A stretch of 21,751 nucleotides of DNA from Candidatus Brockarchaeota archaeon (GCA_017601265.1 JAFNJA010000016.1:1-21751), one strand, 5' to 3'; positions 8,296 to 16,088 are shown, counted from the stretch's first letter. Made by a program: numbers and translations. Notes: generated by a model not told the origin, from the sequence alone.

Positions 8296-8321
8296 GTCTT
8301 CGGCCCGCCGCCTTCTCGCCT
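8296..8321 (-). other. tRNA-Gln intron at 37/38 (26 nt)
   Basis: This is the canonical anticodon-loop position. The exon bases CUUU pair with intron bases GAAG as the central 4-bp helix. The 5' bulge is GGA (cut GG^A), the 3' bulge ACA (cut AC^A), the inner helix GGC:GCC and the outer helix the anticodon stem GGGG:CCCC. It is a complete BHB motif. Confidence 0.9.
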
Positions 8322-8334
8322 CCAAAGCCCCATA

Positions 8335-8353
8335 TTCAAGAGCTTGGTTACTT
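8335..8353 (-). other. tRNA-Gln intron in D-stem, 24/25 (19 nt)
   Basis: CAAG in the exon pairs with CUUG near the intron end. The bulges CAA and AAT are cut CA^A and AA^T, and the inner helix is AGT:GCT. Removal restores the D-stem GTGC:GCAT. The outer helix is weak (2 bp), so this is a relaxed BHB motif. Confidence 0.75.
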
Positions 8354-8363
8354 TGCTTGACCG

Positions 8364-8380
8364 ATGCGCGCTTTTCGGCT
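8364..8380 (-). other. tRNA-Gln intron in D-loop, after G15 (17 nt)
   Basis: The D-stem bases GTGC pair with GCGC in the intron. The 5' bulge AGA is cut AG^A and the 3' bulge ATC is cut AT^C, with a short GC:GC inner helix. Removal yields a normal D-loop AGCGGTCAA. The outer helix is missing, so the border is less certain. Confidence 0.7.
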
Positions 8381-8428
8381 CTGCACCACCGGGCTTTCCC
8401 GGGCCGGATTTTTCCTCTTTAGCGTTGG

Positions 8429-8440
8429 CTTTATTTGTTT
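8429..8440. promoter_or_regulatory. AT tract shared by tRNA-Gln and the HTH gene
   Basis: On minus it reads AAACAAATAAAG, about 38 nt upstream of the tRNA-Gln 5' end, the usual distance for a tRNA TATA box. On plus it reads CTTTATTTGTTT, 60-80 nt upstream of the HTH-regulator start. The tract may serve both divergent units. Confidence 0.5.
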
Positions 8441-8511
8441 TGGTTTGGGCTGTTTGAGATGGTCGAATTGAATTGGGAGCGCCTCAGGAGTTTGAGTCTT
8501 TGCGGCGGGCA

Positions 8512-9105
8512 ATGAGTAAGGGGGGAAGGGCGGGAGCCCCTCGTAGTTTTAACTTGGGCCACGCCTTCTTGGCGCTTTACCGCATCGAAGAGGGCGCGCG
8601 GGTCTCCCGCGCCGAGCTCGGCACGCACCTGGGTTTGGGAAGCGGGGCAGTGAAGAGCTTGATCTCCAAGCTTCATGATTCCCGGCTGTTGAAAACCTCG
8701 AAGTCGGGAAACGCCCTAAGCGAAGAAGGCCGGGAGATCGTACGGCGTTTGAGGTCCGCGGTTCCCATCGTTTCCGCGGTTCCGGTCCGATTGATTTCCA
8801 CGGGCAGGAAGAACGTCGCCGCCGTCGTGAGGGGCGTCGATGCTAAAAAATTGAAACCCGTCACGATAAGGGACGAAGCGGTCAGGGCCGGGGGATCTGG
8901 GGCCACGACCTTGTTTTTCGACGGCAAATCGATCAGCGTGCCCGAGGTTTACGACGACCTCGCCCGCGTCTCGGGCTTCGACGCGAGGGCTTTGTCCCGC
9001 CTCGGCCTCAGGAAGGGAGACGTGATAGTGGTCGCAGGCGGCGACAGCCTCCAGGCGGCGAGCTTGGCGTGCGTCACAGCGGTAGTCGGCCTCTTCTCCA
9101 ACTGA
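8512..9105 (+). CDS. Winged-helix regulator with C-terminal DUF4443-like domain
   Basis: This protein of about 197 aa from ATG 8512 is probably a DNA-binding regulator. Residues about 15-75 form a winged helix-turn-helix of the ArsR/MarR type: SRAELGTHLGLGSGAVKSLISKLHDSRLLKTSKSG shows the two helices followed by the wing, then LSEEGREIVRRL. The rest (about 85-197) is a mixed alpha/beta domain resembling archaeal DUF4443, with ATTLFFDGKSISVP and GLRKGDVIVVAGGDSLQAASLA, perhaps a small-ligand sensor. The start is uncertain: TTG 8500 has a GGAG nine bases upstream and would add four residues, and the frame stays open to TTG 8473. It is divergent from tRNA-Gln and converges with the DHH gene. The ligand and targets are unknown. 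Confidence 0.8.
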   Translation: MSKGGRAGAPRSFNLGHAFLALYRIEEGARVSRAELGTHLGLGSGAVKSLISKLHDSRLLKTSKSGNALSEEGREIVRRLRSAVPIVSAVPVRLISTGRKNVAAVVRGVDAKKLKPVTIRDEAVRAGGSGATTLFFDGKSISVPEVYDDLARVSGFDARALSRLGLRKGDVIVVAGGDSLQAASLACVTAVVGLFSN

Positions 9106-9153
9106 CCGTCTCAGAGGCGGCGGCAGGCCTGCTTGGCGCTTGAGGAGCCCCTT

Positions 9154-10113
9154 TCACCTTCCAAGGCCGTCCAACTTCGCCGCCAAATCCCTGACGAATC
9201 TATCGAAGCTCCCCGCCGGGATCCTAGCCCCCGCCGCCCTCGCGTGGCCGCCCCCGCTTCCGCCGACGTTCGAGGAAACGACCTCGGCCAACGTTCCAGC
9301 GTCGACGAGACCGCTCCCCCTCAAGCTCACGTCCACGACTTCATTCCTGGATTCTCCGGCGACGCCAACGAGGGAATTCCCCCGGACCCTAGCGTACGTC
9401 GCGGCCTTTCCGAGCGACCATCCCACGTCGATCACGTAAGCCACCTTGCCCTCGACCTTGGTGCGATCGAAAACCACCTCCCGCATCGCTTCGCCGAACG
9501 CGCGTTCCCTGAGCGCGACGTCCACCAAATCCTCGCTTGAGCTCGGCGCCAAGTTCTTGGAGAGAAGCTGCACAACCCCCCTCTTGAAATCGTAATCCCT
9601 TTTCCTGCTTCCTTCAAGGGCCTCGACCAAGATTCCGCTCTCGAAGAAAACCTCCCTTTTGTCCCAAGAGTCGGCGGCCTCTTGCACGGCGCTGGTCCCG
9701 TCGCTAAAGTCCGCTATCGCGCCGTAGATCATCACCCTGCTCATGCTTTCCGGCAGGCGATCCCTCAGGAAGGTCCACACCAATTCTGAACTGGACCTGC
9801 CTTCCTCGCCGATTATGAATTCGACGTTCTTAGCCGCCCCCCTGATCCCGTTCGGAAAACGGTGGTGATCGACGTAGCAAAGGGCAGCTGTTTCCGAAAG
9901 CCTGCGCAGTTGGGGAACGAGTTGGTCGACGAAGTTTTTCGATATCGCTATGTCGCAGATCATCACGCTCCCGCCCTCGACCTGCCCCAGGTCTTTAACC
10001 AGGCCGGCCGGGTGGCTGAAGAACACCCTCGCCCCCGGACTGCAAGCCAAAGCAAGCGCGGCCGAACACACCCCGTCGCAGTCGCCGTGCGAAATTATCC
10101 ACTCGAAGCCCAT
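9154..10113 (-). CDS. DHH/DHHA1-family phosphoesterase (RecJ/NrnA-like)
   Basis: This 319-aa metal-dependent phosphodiesterase probably degrades short oligonucleotides, single-stranded nucleic acid or cyclic dinucleotide products. The motifs occur in order: HGDCDGVCSA (9-18), CDIA with Asp54, the family signature VDHH (81-84), GAIADFSDG (131-139) and the DHHA1 substrate-binding motif GGSGGGHARAAG (284-295). The size fits archaeal NrnA/GAN-like proteins rather than long bacterial RecJ. The start is ATG 10113; a TATA-like TAATAAGC about 30 nt upstream suggests a leaderless message. It lies downstream of the DNPH1-like gene on the same strand, 111 nt apart. The enzyme class is certain, the exact substrate is not. 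Confidence 0.92.
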   Translation of the reverse strand: MGFEWIISHGDCDGVCSAALALACSPGARVFFSHPAGLVKDLGQVEGGSVMICDIAISKNFVDQLVPQLRRLSETAALCYVDHHRFPNGIRGAAKNVEFIIGEEGRSSSELVWTFLRDRLPESMSRVMIYGAIADFSDGTSAVQEAADSWDKREVFFESGILVEALEGSRKRDYDFKRGVVQLLSKNLAPSSSEDLVDVALRERAFGEAMREVVFDRTKVEGKVAYVIDVGWSLGKAATYARVRGNSLVGVAGESRNEVVDVSLRGSGLVDAGTLAEVVSSNVGGSGGGHARAAGARIPAGSFDRFVRDLAAKLDGLGR

Positions 10114-10224
10114 CCATCGAAGCTTCGGCGGGCTTGCTTATTACGGTTCGCACCAGTACCTCCGGCATGGCGGACGAAATCCGTTCCAAAAGAGGAAAAA
10201 TGAGCGGCGCGAAGGCGACAGCCT

Positions 10225-10620
10225 TCACAGAAGGTCCCGCAGCTTCTCCTCAAGATCGGTCGGGGAGTCGTATTCGATTATCTCCGCGCCCGGCATTCCC
10301 ATAACCAGCTTGGATAACCGGGAGTTCGGCTTTCGCAGGCAAACGACCTTCTTGCCAAGCACGTGGGCCAACATGATCTCCATTCCCACCCCGTGGCTTG
10401 GAAAAGAGACCTCGGCCACCAAGGCGTCGCAGCGCTTGATCGCTTCAGTATCTCTGAAGTAGACGGCCTTGGCAGGAAGGCTCAACCCGGGATCCGGAGA
10501 CAAAACCCAGCTGGAGATGACTTGATGCCCCAAACGCTCGATAACATGGGCGATTTGGCGCGCGGATTCCAAGTCCCTCCCGCCGATTATGGGCACGGAC
10601 AGGTAGACCTTCGTCGCCAA
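10225..10620 (-). CDS. DNPH1/RCL-like nucleotide N-glycosidase
   Basis: This 131-aa protein of the nucleoside 2-deoxyribosyltransferase superfamily should break the N-glycosidic bond of a (deoxy)nucleotide. KVYLSVPIIGGRD (4-16) matches the N-terminal phosphate loop, CDALVAEVSFPSHGVGMEI (64-82) matches DxVVAEVxxPSxGVGYEL of human DNPH1/RCL with catalytic Glu81, and the C-terminal LRKPNSRLSKLVMGM resembles the DNPH1 nucleotide-contact loop. The start is TTG at 10618-10620, with AGGAG seven bases upstream; the upstream frame stays open but has no family-like sequence. A TATA-like AGATATA lies about 50 nt upstream on minus. Its role may be cleaning modified deoxynucleotides from the pool. Family confidence is high; the choice between hydrolase and transferase is inference. 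Confidence 0.85.
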   Translation of the reverse strand: MATKVYLSVPIIGGRDLESARQIAHVIERLGHQVISSWVLSPDPGLSLPAKAVYFRDTEAIKRCDALVAEVSFPSHGVGMEIMLAHVLGKKVVCLRKPNSRLSKLVMGMPGAEIIEYDSPTDLEEKLRDLL

Positions 10621-10938
10621 ATCACAACTCCTGGTTACGGGCTGGCCAGAGGCAAGCGTCTCATGCCTATATCTGCCTTTTCGACCCTCCCGCGACGTTA
10701 TTCTTGGACGGGCGCGCGGCAGCTGAGCGCGAAAACCGCAACGAGGCCAAAAGCGAGTTCCGAAGAACTTTTGGACGCGATCCCAGGACCGGCAAGGAAG
10801 GGTTGGGTCCGGATGCTCGCGATCGAGGCCGTAAACGTCCGCCATATGCCGTACCGATGGCTCGGGAGTCGGGCTAGGGGCAAGGCTTACAAAGCTTGCG
10901 GCACCCACCCGCTTGTCGTTCGCAGGAGGCGCGACGCT
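10621..10938. other. 318-nt divergent intergenic region
   Basis: This region lies between the DNPH1-like gene (minus) and the second PfkB gene (plus). It contains a minus TATA-like element (AGATATA, about 10668-10675) and, at its plus end, the AGGAGG ribosome-binding site of the PfkB gene (10924-10929). The plus frame is open through the whole gap, but the translation has no family-like sequence. I see no RNA gene. Confidence 0.45.
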
Positions 10939-11964
10939 GTGGGCGGTCTCGAGCTTACGGCAGTGGGGGTCATAGTGGCGGACATCATAGCGGCCGACTT
11001 GCCGAAGGTGGCAAGCCCTGGGGAACTCGTCGTCTTGCCTAGGACCGTCGAGCTGCACGTGGGCGGGCATCCGGCCAACATCACGATCGACTTGGTAAAT
11101 CTCGGGCAGAGGGGGGAAAGCCTTAAGGCGGTCGGAGCCGTCGGGGAGGACGTTTTCGGGAATTTCGTCCTTAACACCCTCTCATCGAAGGGGATACGGA
11201 CGGCCATCTCGAGATACAAGGTCGGAACGACGAAGAACGTCGTCCTCGTAGTCAAGGGGGAGGACAGGCGCTTCCACGTCGAGCCGGGAGCAAGTTGGGA
11301 GCTTAAGGCCGACGAAGTCATCGCCGCCCTGGAAGAGGAGCCTCCCAGGATCTTCTACGTGGTCTCGGGGATGTGCAGGGAGGTCGATAACAGGATCGCC
11401 GAGATAATGGGCAGGGCCAGCGACTTGGGGTGCATCACGTTCTTGGACGTCATAACCGCCCTCGGCATAGATTGGAGCTTCGTCAGGAACGCCTTGAAAT
11501 ACTCGGACATCTTCCACTGCAACGCTTTTGAGATGCTCAACCTGACGAACAGCGTCGATTTCGAAGCTTCGATCGAGAGAATGCTGGAACTCGGCGTCAA
11601 ACTGATGTTCCTGACGGATGGCGAGAAAGGAGCTTACGCGATCGATCGAGAGAAAACGGTATCCCAACCGGCTTTCAGGGTCGAATCCATAGATCCAACC
11701 GGAGCCGGAGACGCCTTCTGCGCGGGAATCATGGACACGTTCTTCAGAAGGGGGGTCGGGAAGAACGATGTGAGCCGCCTGCCCGCGGAGCAGGTGGTTG
11801 AAATTTTGGAGATGGCGCAGGCAGCGGGGGCGGCGTGCGTGACCGCGATCGGAACGACAACCGGGGTGACGGCCGAAAGGGTCGCGCGGATAATCGCGTC
11901 CCAAGGCGAGGAAATAAAGAGGGGGACGAGGGTCTCTTTCAGGACCAAAAGGGTGAGGGATTAA
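10939..11964 (+). CDS. PfkB-family carbohydrate kinase
   Basis: This 341-aa ribokinase-like kinase is a distant paralogue of the one at 4084. It has the glycine motif HVGGHPANITIDLVNLG (40-56) that closes over the sugar, GAVGEDVFG (66-74), and the ATP/catalytic signature DPTGAGDAFCAGI (252-264) with catalytic Asp258. The C-terminal tail after about residue 325 is basic. The start is GTG 10939, supported by a perfect AGGAGG nine bases upstream; the frame continues upstream only by chance. The fuller GGxxxN motif suggests a sugar or nucleoside substrate such as ribose, inosine/cytidine or KDG. A weak hairpin GGCAA-TTGCC follows the stop. The substrate cannot be fixed from sequence. Confidence 0.9.
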   Translation: MGGLELTAVGVIVADIIAADLPKVASPGELVVLPRTVELHVGGHPANITIDLVNLGQRGESLKAVGAVGEDVFGNFVLNTLSSKGIRTAISRYKVGTTKNVVLVVKGEDRRFHVEPGASWELKADEVIAALEEEPPRIFYVVSGMCREVDNRIAEIMGRASDLGCITFLDVITALGIDWSFVRNALKYSDIFHCNAFEMLNLTNSVDFEASIERMLELGVKLMFLTDGEKGAYAIDREKTVSQPAFRVESIDPTGAGDAFCAGIMDTFFRRGVGKNDVSRLPAEQVVEILEMAQAAGAACVTAIGTTTGVTAERVARIIASQGEEIKRGTRVSFRTKRVRD

Positions 11965-12076
11965 CCGGTTTTGTGGCAAGGTTTTTGCCGACGGGCGGCG
12001 AGCGGCCCGCGCCCCAAGGTTCGAAGCCGCCCCCTAGAAACGTAAAAATCCCTTAAAAAGGCCTTGCGAGGTTAAA

Positions 12077-12664
12077 ATGGCGCAACATATTTATCCGGAG
12101 TTAGAAAGGCCGAAATGGCGGCCGAGAATAGAGAAGGCGGACGGCATGGAGCTGCAGCCCGCGGAAAAGATAATGGAGGAAATAATGAAGAGGTACGACA
12201 AGAACCCGAGAGGATGGCGTGTCTACGTGGGCAAGGGCGCCGGCGGGTACCAGAACCTCCTCTTTGCCCACGACACGGGTTCGGGTTCCCAACTCTTCCA
12301 GATCAAGCAGCACTACCTCAGCCCTTACAAAACGCTGGGTTTGGGGGCCAGGATGGAGGGCAAGCAACTCCCGATCGCCGAAAGCCAGGAATTCGGTTTA
12401 AGGCCGGTGCCGGAAAACGAGGTTTTGGAGCTGTTCGACGAAAAACTTTCTCTGAAGATTCTTGGCGAGATACTGAGCCGAAACCCAGTTTCGATCAGCG
12501 ATGCCAGCAAAGCTTCAAGCTTGCTGAGCGGGCCAATAATCCACGTGAACCAACCGTCGTTTTTCATTTCCAAAGAACAAGAGGAGCTCGACTTGAGGCT
12601 AAGGCTGGAACTGGAGAAGCTCCTCTGGAAACATTACCCTGAAAGGATGAGGCTCTCCGTATAG
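12077..12664 (+). CDS. Uncharacterised conserved-looking protein, 195 aa
   Basis: I do not recognise this protein. It is soluble, with no signal peptide or membrane segment. The N-terminal half contains RGWRVYVGKGAGGYQNLLFAHDTG and SQLFQIKQHYLSPYKTLGLG, a beta-rich stretch with glycine turns. The C-terminal half is alpha-helical and charged (KEQEELDLRLRLELEKLLWKHY). The start ATG 12077 is well supported: a TATA-like CCTTAAAAAGG lies about 22-27 nt upstream and a weak GAGG just before it. It is followed, convergently and almost without gap, by the small EF-Tu-like gene on minus. Codon use is like its neighbours. No function is proposed. Confidence 0.7.
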   Translation: MAQHIYPELERPKWRPRIEKADGMELQPAEKIMEEIMKRYDKNPRGWRVYVGKGAGGYQNLLFAHDTGSGSQLFQIKQHYLSPYKTLGLGARMEGKQLPIAESQEFGLRPVPENEVLELFDEKLSLKILGEILSRNPVSISDASKASSLLSGPIIHVNQPSFFISKEQEELDLRLRLELEKLLWKHYPERMRLSV

Positions 12665-12669
12665 CTTCC

Positions 12670-12924
12670 CTACGATATTTTGAACACCGTGTCGCCCGGC
12701 CTGACCTTCTCCTTGACCTTCACGCCCACGGAAGCGCCTTTCTCGGCTTTCTCGACAGCCTTCCGATCGATCTCCATCGACTCGACGTTCTGGGTGAAGT
12801 CCGTCTTCATGCCCTTGATCCTTATCGTGTCCCCGCGCTTAAGGAAACCGTTCGTGATTTCGATCGCCGCCACCCCTATCCTGGAAAAGTAGTTCGAGAC
12901 CTTCCCGACCTCTTCCTCCGGCAT
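12670..12924 (-). CDS. Small EF-Tu domain 2-like protein
   Basis: This 84-aa protein consists of a single translation-factor beta-barrel (EF-Tu domain 2 fold) without a GTPase domain. The sequence VGKVSNYFSRIGVAAIEIT, LKRGDTIRIKGMKTDF and the VGVKVKEKVRPGDTVFKI end are typical of a small archaeal family long annotated as translation elongation factor-like. Its biological role is not established. The frame extends upstream to about 13014, but family members start near MPEEEVG, and a TATA-like TTATCTTT lies about 33 nt upstream of ATG 12924, so the short form is chosen. It is divergent from gatB. Confidence 0.88.
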   Translation of the reverse strand: MPEEEVGKVSNYFSRIGVAAIEITNGFLKRGDTIRIKGMKTDFTQNVESMEIDRKAVEKAEKGASVGVKVKEKVRPGDTVFKIS

Positions 12925-13169
12925 CTCTGCTCGGGAATGACGCGCCAAGTGGCAAAGATAATGGTTTCCCCGCCTCCTCCCTTCGGAAGTCGAGGGATGG
13001 GCATGGGCGCCCAATCAAGCCTGCTTAACCGCCCAATCGCGCCTTATTAAGACACGCTTGGAGGACATGGCGCAAAAAGGTTTTTTACGCCCCTCTTTCC
13101 CCCCCATTCGGAAAGCGCTTGACAGGCGAGATCGAACCAAAAACTTTCCCGGGGTGATGCGGCGGAAGC

Positions 13170-14658
13170 TTGGCCATAATCGATTCGAACCTGGTGGTAA
13201 TCGGACTCGAGATCCCCGCGAGCCGAGGCTGAGGGACGAGTTATCCACTGCCAACTGACGTCGTTGAATACAAAACTCTTTTGCAGCTGCCCTTCGTCGT
13301 ACCGAGGCAAGCCGCCCAACAGCAACACGTGCCCCGTCTGCCTCGGGCTTCCAGGGGCCCTCCCGGTCCTCAACAAAGACGCCGTGATCGCGGCCACGAA
13401 GGTAGCGCTAGCACTCGGCTCCAAGATCTCGCCTCGCACGCTGTTCTACCGCAAACAATACTTCTACCCGGATCTGAGCAAGGGGTTCCAGATATCCCAG
13501 TACGACAAGGCCGGCGGAATACCATTCGCGGTCGGCGGGCAAGTGACGTTGAGGCTCGACGGGGAGAAAACCGTGAAACTCAGGAGGATCCAGTTGGAAG
13601 AGGATCCGGCTAGGCTCGTCCACGTTGACGACGATGGGAAAGAAGTTAGCCTCGTCGACTACAACAGGTCCGGAACCGCCCTCGTCGAAATAGTAACGGA
13701 ACCTGATATCAGTTCACCGAAGGAGGCGCGATTTTTCCTCCAGAAGGTGCAATCGATCCTAGAGCACCTGGAGGTCACGGACAGCTCGCTCGAAGGCTCG
13801 ATGAGGTGCGACGCGAACGTCTCGCTGGGCGGGGGCCCAAGGGTCGAGGTGAAGAACATCTCTTCCTTCAAGGACGTCGAGAGGGCGCTCAACTTCGAGC
13901 TGCTGAGGCTGAGCGTGACCAGCGACAGGTCGCGCAGGGTCACGAGGAGGTGGGACGAGGCAAAGAAGGTGACGGAAGAGATGAGGGTCAAGGAGGAGGA
14001 GCAGGACTACAGGTATTTCCCAGAAGCCGACCTGCCGTACGTTGCCTGCACGGAGGATTTGATCGAGGCAGCGCGTAAGACGATGCCGGAGCTCCCAGAC
14101 GCTAGGAGGCTCAGGCTGCAAAAGCAATACGGATTGCGCTCTTACGACGCGGCGGTCCTCGTGATGGACAAGGGTTTGGCCGATTTCTTCGAGGAAGCGG
14201 CAATCCATTACAAAGACCACGTCAACTTGGGCCACTGGATAACCACCGAGGTCCTGAGGAGGCTGAATTACTACGAGATACCCGCCCAAGAGTGCAAACT
14301 ACGTCCAAGCGCCCTCGCAGAGTTGTTGGCGATGGTCGATCGCGGCGAAATTACCGCGAAACTGGCCAAGCTGATGCTGTGGGATCTCGTAAAAAGCGGC
14401 GGCTCCCCCTCCGCCCTGGCCAAGAGGGCCCGCCTCAAAAGGATTGGAGACAGGGACAGGCTGTCGATCATCGTCAAGAAGGTACTGGAAAGCGACCCGA
14501 AGCTGCTCGAGGACGCCTTGCGCAACGACAGGGCGATCAACTTCGTCACCGGAAAGGTGCTGGAGGAGACGGAAGGCATGGGCGATCCCAAGATCGTGTA
14601 CGAGATAGTGACGGAGCAGTTGGAAGCCTGGAGAAGAGAGCTGAAGGAGGCTGCATGA
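13170..14658 (+). CDS. gatB: Asp/Glu-tRNA amidotransferase subunit B, split by a BHB intron
   Basis: GatB converts Asp-tRNA(Asn) or Glu-tRNA(Gln) to the amidated form together with GatA and GatC. The coding sequence is 13170-13211 joined to 13243-14658, giving 485 aa, the usual size. Spliced, the N-terminus reads LVVIGLEIHCQLTSLNTKLF across the junction, the family signature. Zinc-type cysteines follow (Cys28, Cys30, Cys44, Cys47 in FCSC and CPVC), then the catalytic cradle and, from about residue 330, the helical and YqeY-like tRNA-binding tail. It lacks the AspRS-like insert of GatE. The start is uncertain: TTG 13170 lies about 28 nt after an AT stretch (AAAAACTTTC), and GTG 13194 is an alternative. 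Without splicing, translation ends at TGA 13230. srp54 follows 84 nt downstream. No gatA or gatC is in the window. Confidence 0.88.
13212..13242 (+). other. 31-nt BHB intron inside gatB
   Basis: The region folds as a complete bulge-helix-bulge motif. The outer helix is GGA (13203-13205):TCC (13244-13246) and the central helix CTCG (13206-13209):CGAG (13237-13240). The 5' bulge is AGA (13210-13212), the 3' bulge TTA (13241-13243), and the inner helix TCCC (13213-13216):GGGA (13233-13236). Cutting after the second base of each bulge removes 31 nt and joins GAG to ATC in phase 0, restoring GLEIHCQL. The length is not a multiple of three, so unspliced mRNA is non-functional. tRNA-splicing endonuclease is the expected enzyme. 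Confidence 0.87.
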
Positions 14659-14742
14659 CCGTCGGGTTGATGCGTCAGCGGGCCCGCAAGCGCCAAGTTT
14701 ATTATCGCTGGCAAGGGCCAAGCACCAGGTCTGGTTACCGCT

Positions 14743-16027
14743 TTGGTCTTGGACGAGCTCGGAAAATCCCTTAGGGATGCCTTCGCGAAGCTGTTGGGCA
14801 GGACCGCCGCGGACGAAGCGGCCATCAAGGAGTTCGTCAAGGAGATCCAGAGGGCCCTCTTGAGGGCGGACGTCAGCGTATCCCTCGTACTGGATCTGTC
14901 CCAAAGGATAGAGAAAGCAGCTTCCCAAGAAATCCCTCCGGGCGTGTCGAGGAAGGACCAGGTAATCTACTCCGCCTACAACGAGCTCATAAGGATCTTG
15001 GGGAAAGCCCCGGTCGAGCCGAGGATCGAGAGGGGGCGCGCGAACACTTACATGCTCGTGGGCACCCAAGGTTCCGGAAAGACCACGACGGCGGCCAAGA
15101 TCGCCTTCTTTTACCAGAAAAAGGGGCTCAGGCCAGGCGTGATATGCTCTGACACATACCGCCCCGGAGCCCTCCAGCAGCTCGTCCAGCTTCTCCAACC
15201 TTACAACATACCGGTTTATGGCGAACCCGATTGCAAAGACCCTGTTAAGATAGCCCTGAACGGCACGGCAAGGTTGAGGGACGAGTGCGACCTCATAATC
15301 ATCGATACGGCGGGAAGGCACAAGGACGAGAAGTCTTTGTTGGAAGAGATGGAGGAACTATCCAAGGAGATCAAGCCGGACAGGATCCTGCTGACCGTCG
15401 ATGCTACCATGGGCCAGCAAGCGGGCGCTCAGGCGAAGGCTTTCCACGAGGCGGTCGGCCTTGGCTACATAGTGGTCTCCAAGATGGATGGGGCCGCCAG
15501 GGGCCCCGATAGTGTTCATCGGCGTTGGGGAAAAGATAAGCGAGCTCGAGCATTTCGACCCTACCGGTTTCGTGTCGAGGCTGCTCGGGTACGGCGATCT
15601 GAAGGGGCTGGTCGACCGGCTTTCCCAAGTGGAGATCGAGCTATCGAAGGAGAAGGCGAAGGCGCTGGCATCCGGGAGGTTCACCCTCGACGACATGCTG
15701 GAACAGCTTGAGGCGGCAAGCAAGTTAGGGTCGATAGACAGCCTGCTGAAATTTTTACCCGGGAGGTACAAGATACCCGAAGACGCCATGAAGGACACGG
15801 ACCAGAAAGTCAAGAAGTGGAAGGCCATAATCCAATCCATGAACAGGGAGGAGAGGAACAACCCCAACATAGTGGATTCCCAGAGGGCAAGGAGGGTGGC
15901 GAAGGGTTCGGGCACCTCCGAGAAGGACGTCAAGGAACTTATCAAGCAGTTCAACGCCGCAAGGAGCTTGATGAGGAAGTTCAGGGGCAGCAGGGAGCTC
16001 AGGAGGAGAATGTTGGGCAAGGCATGA
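14743..16027 (+). CDS. srp54: Signal recognition particle GTPase SRP54, frameshifted
   Basis: SRP54 binds signal peptides and 7S RNA and targets ribosomes to the membrane. From TTG 14743 the N domain (MVLDELGKSLRDAF) leads to the GTPase motifs GTQGSGKTTTAAK (G1, 107-119), DTAGR (187-191) and SKMDG (245-249). After AARG (about 15504) the frame changes, and APIVFIGVGEKISELEHF and the methionine-poor M domain continue in another frame to 16027. About 11 residues normally present between AKG and APIVF (GGALSAVAxTG) are missing, a loss of about 32 nt at a GGGGC repeat. As written, the plus-1 product stops at 15711. In an essential single-copy gene, an assembly error is likely. TATA-like TTTATTATC lies about 43 nt upstream. 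Confidence 0.9.
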
Positions 16028-16088
16028 AACCCAACCGATCGGCAAAACCCACCGAACTTGCGGGTGACCGCGTCCGCTCGTCGCCGAG

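Larger units (their letters stand above)
8261..8395 (-). tRNA. tRNA-Gln(UUG) with three introns
   Basis: The gene is 135 nt and gives a 73-nt mature tRNA after removal of 17, 19 and 26 nt. The acceptor AGCCCGG pairs with CCGGGCT, the T-arm is GAGAG-TTCGAAT-CTCTC, the anticodon loop is CTTTGGA (anticodon TTG at 8323-8325) and the discriminator is A. The spliced D-arm reads GTGC-AGCGGTCAA-GCAT with the invariant GG. CCA follows directly in the DNA (8258-8260). Exons on the minus strand are 8381-8395, 8354-8363, 8322-8334 and 8261-8295. The identity follows from close similarity to known archaeal tRNA-Gln. This organism also needs the amidotransferase to load Gln onto tRNA unless it has GlnRS. 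The anticodon intron is certain; the D-arm intron borders may be off by one or two bases. Confidence 0.9.

Noticed and set aside
10363..10938. N-terminal extension of the second PfkB gene through the open upstream frame
   Set aside because: The translation is arginine-rich and unlike the family; AGGAGG at 10924-10929 places the start at GTG 10939.
11965..12050. GGGCGGC...GCCGCCC around a TTCGAAG that looks like a tRNA
   Set aside because: Only 29 nt lie between the arms, with no anticodon or D-arm; at most it is a hairpin after the PfkB gene.
13100..13256. A possible tRNA upstream of gatB, suggested by TTCGAA and a tRNA-antisense-like peptide (GGNRTRDP)
   Set aside because: No T-stem or acceptor pairs could be formed. 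The sequence is explained by the first exon of gatB (NLVVIGLE) and its intron.
15490..15510. Programmed frameshift in srp54
   Set aside because: A shift cannot restore the roughly 11 conserved residues that are missing; deletion or assembly error fits better.
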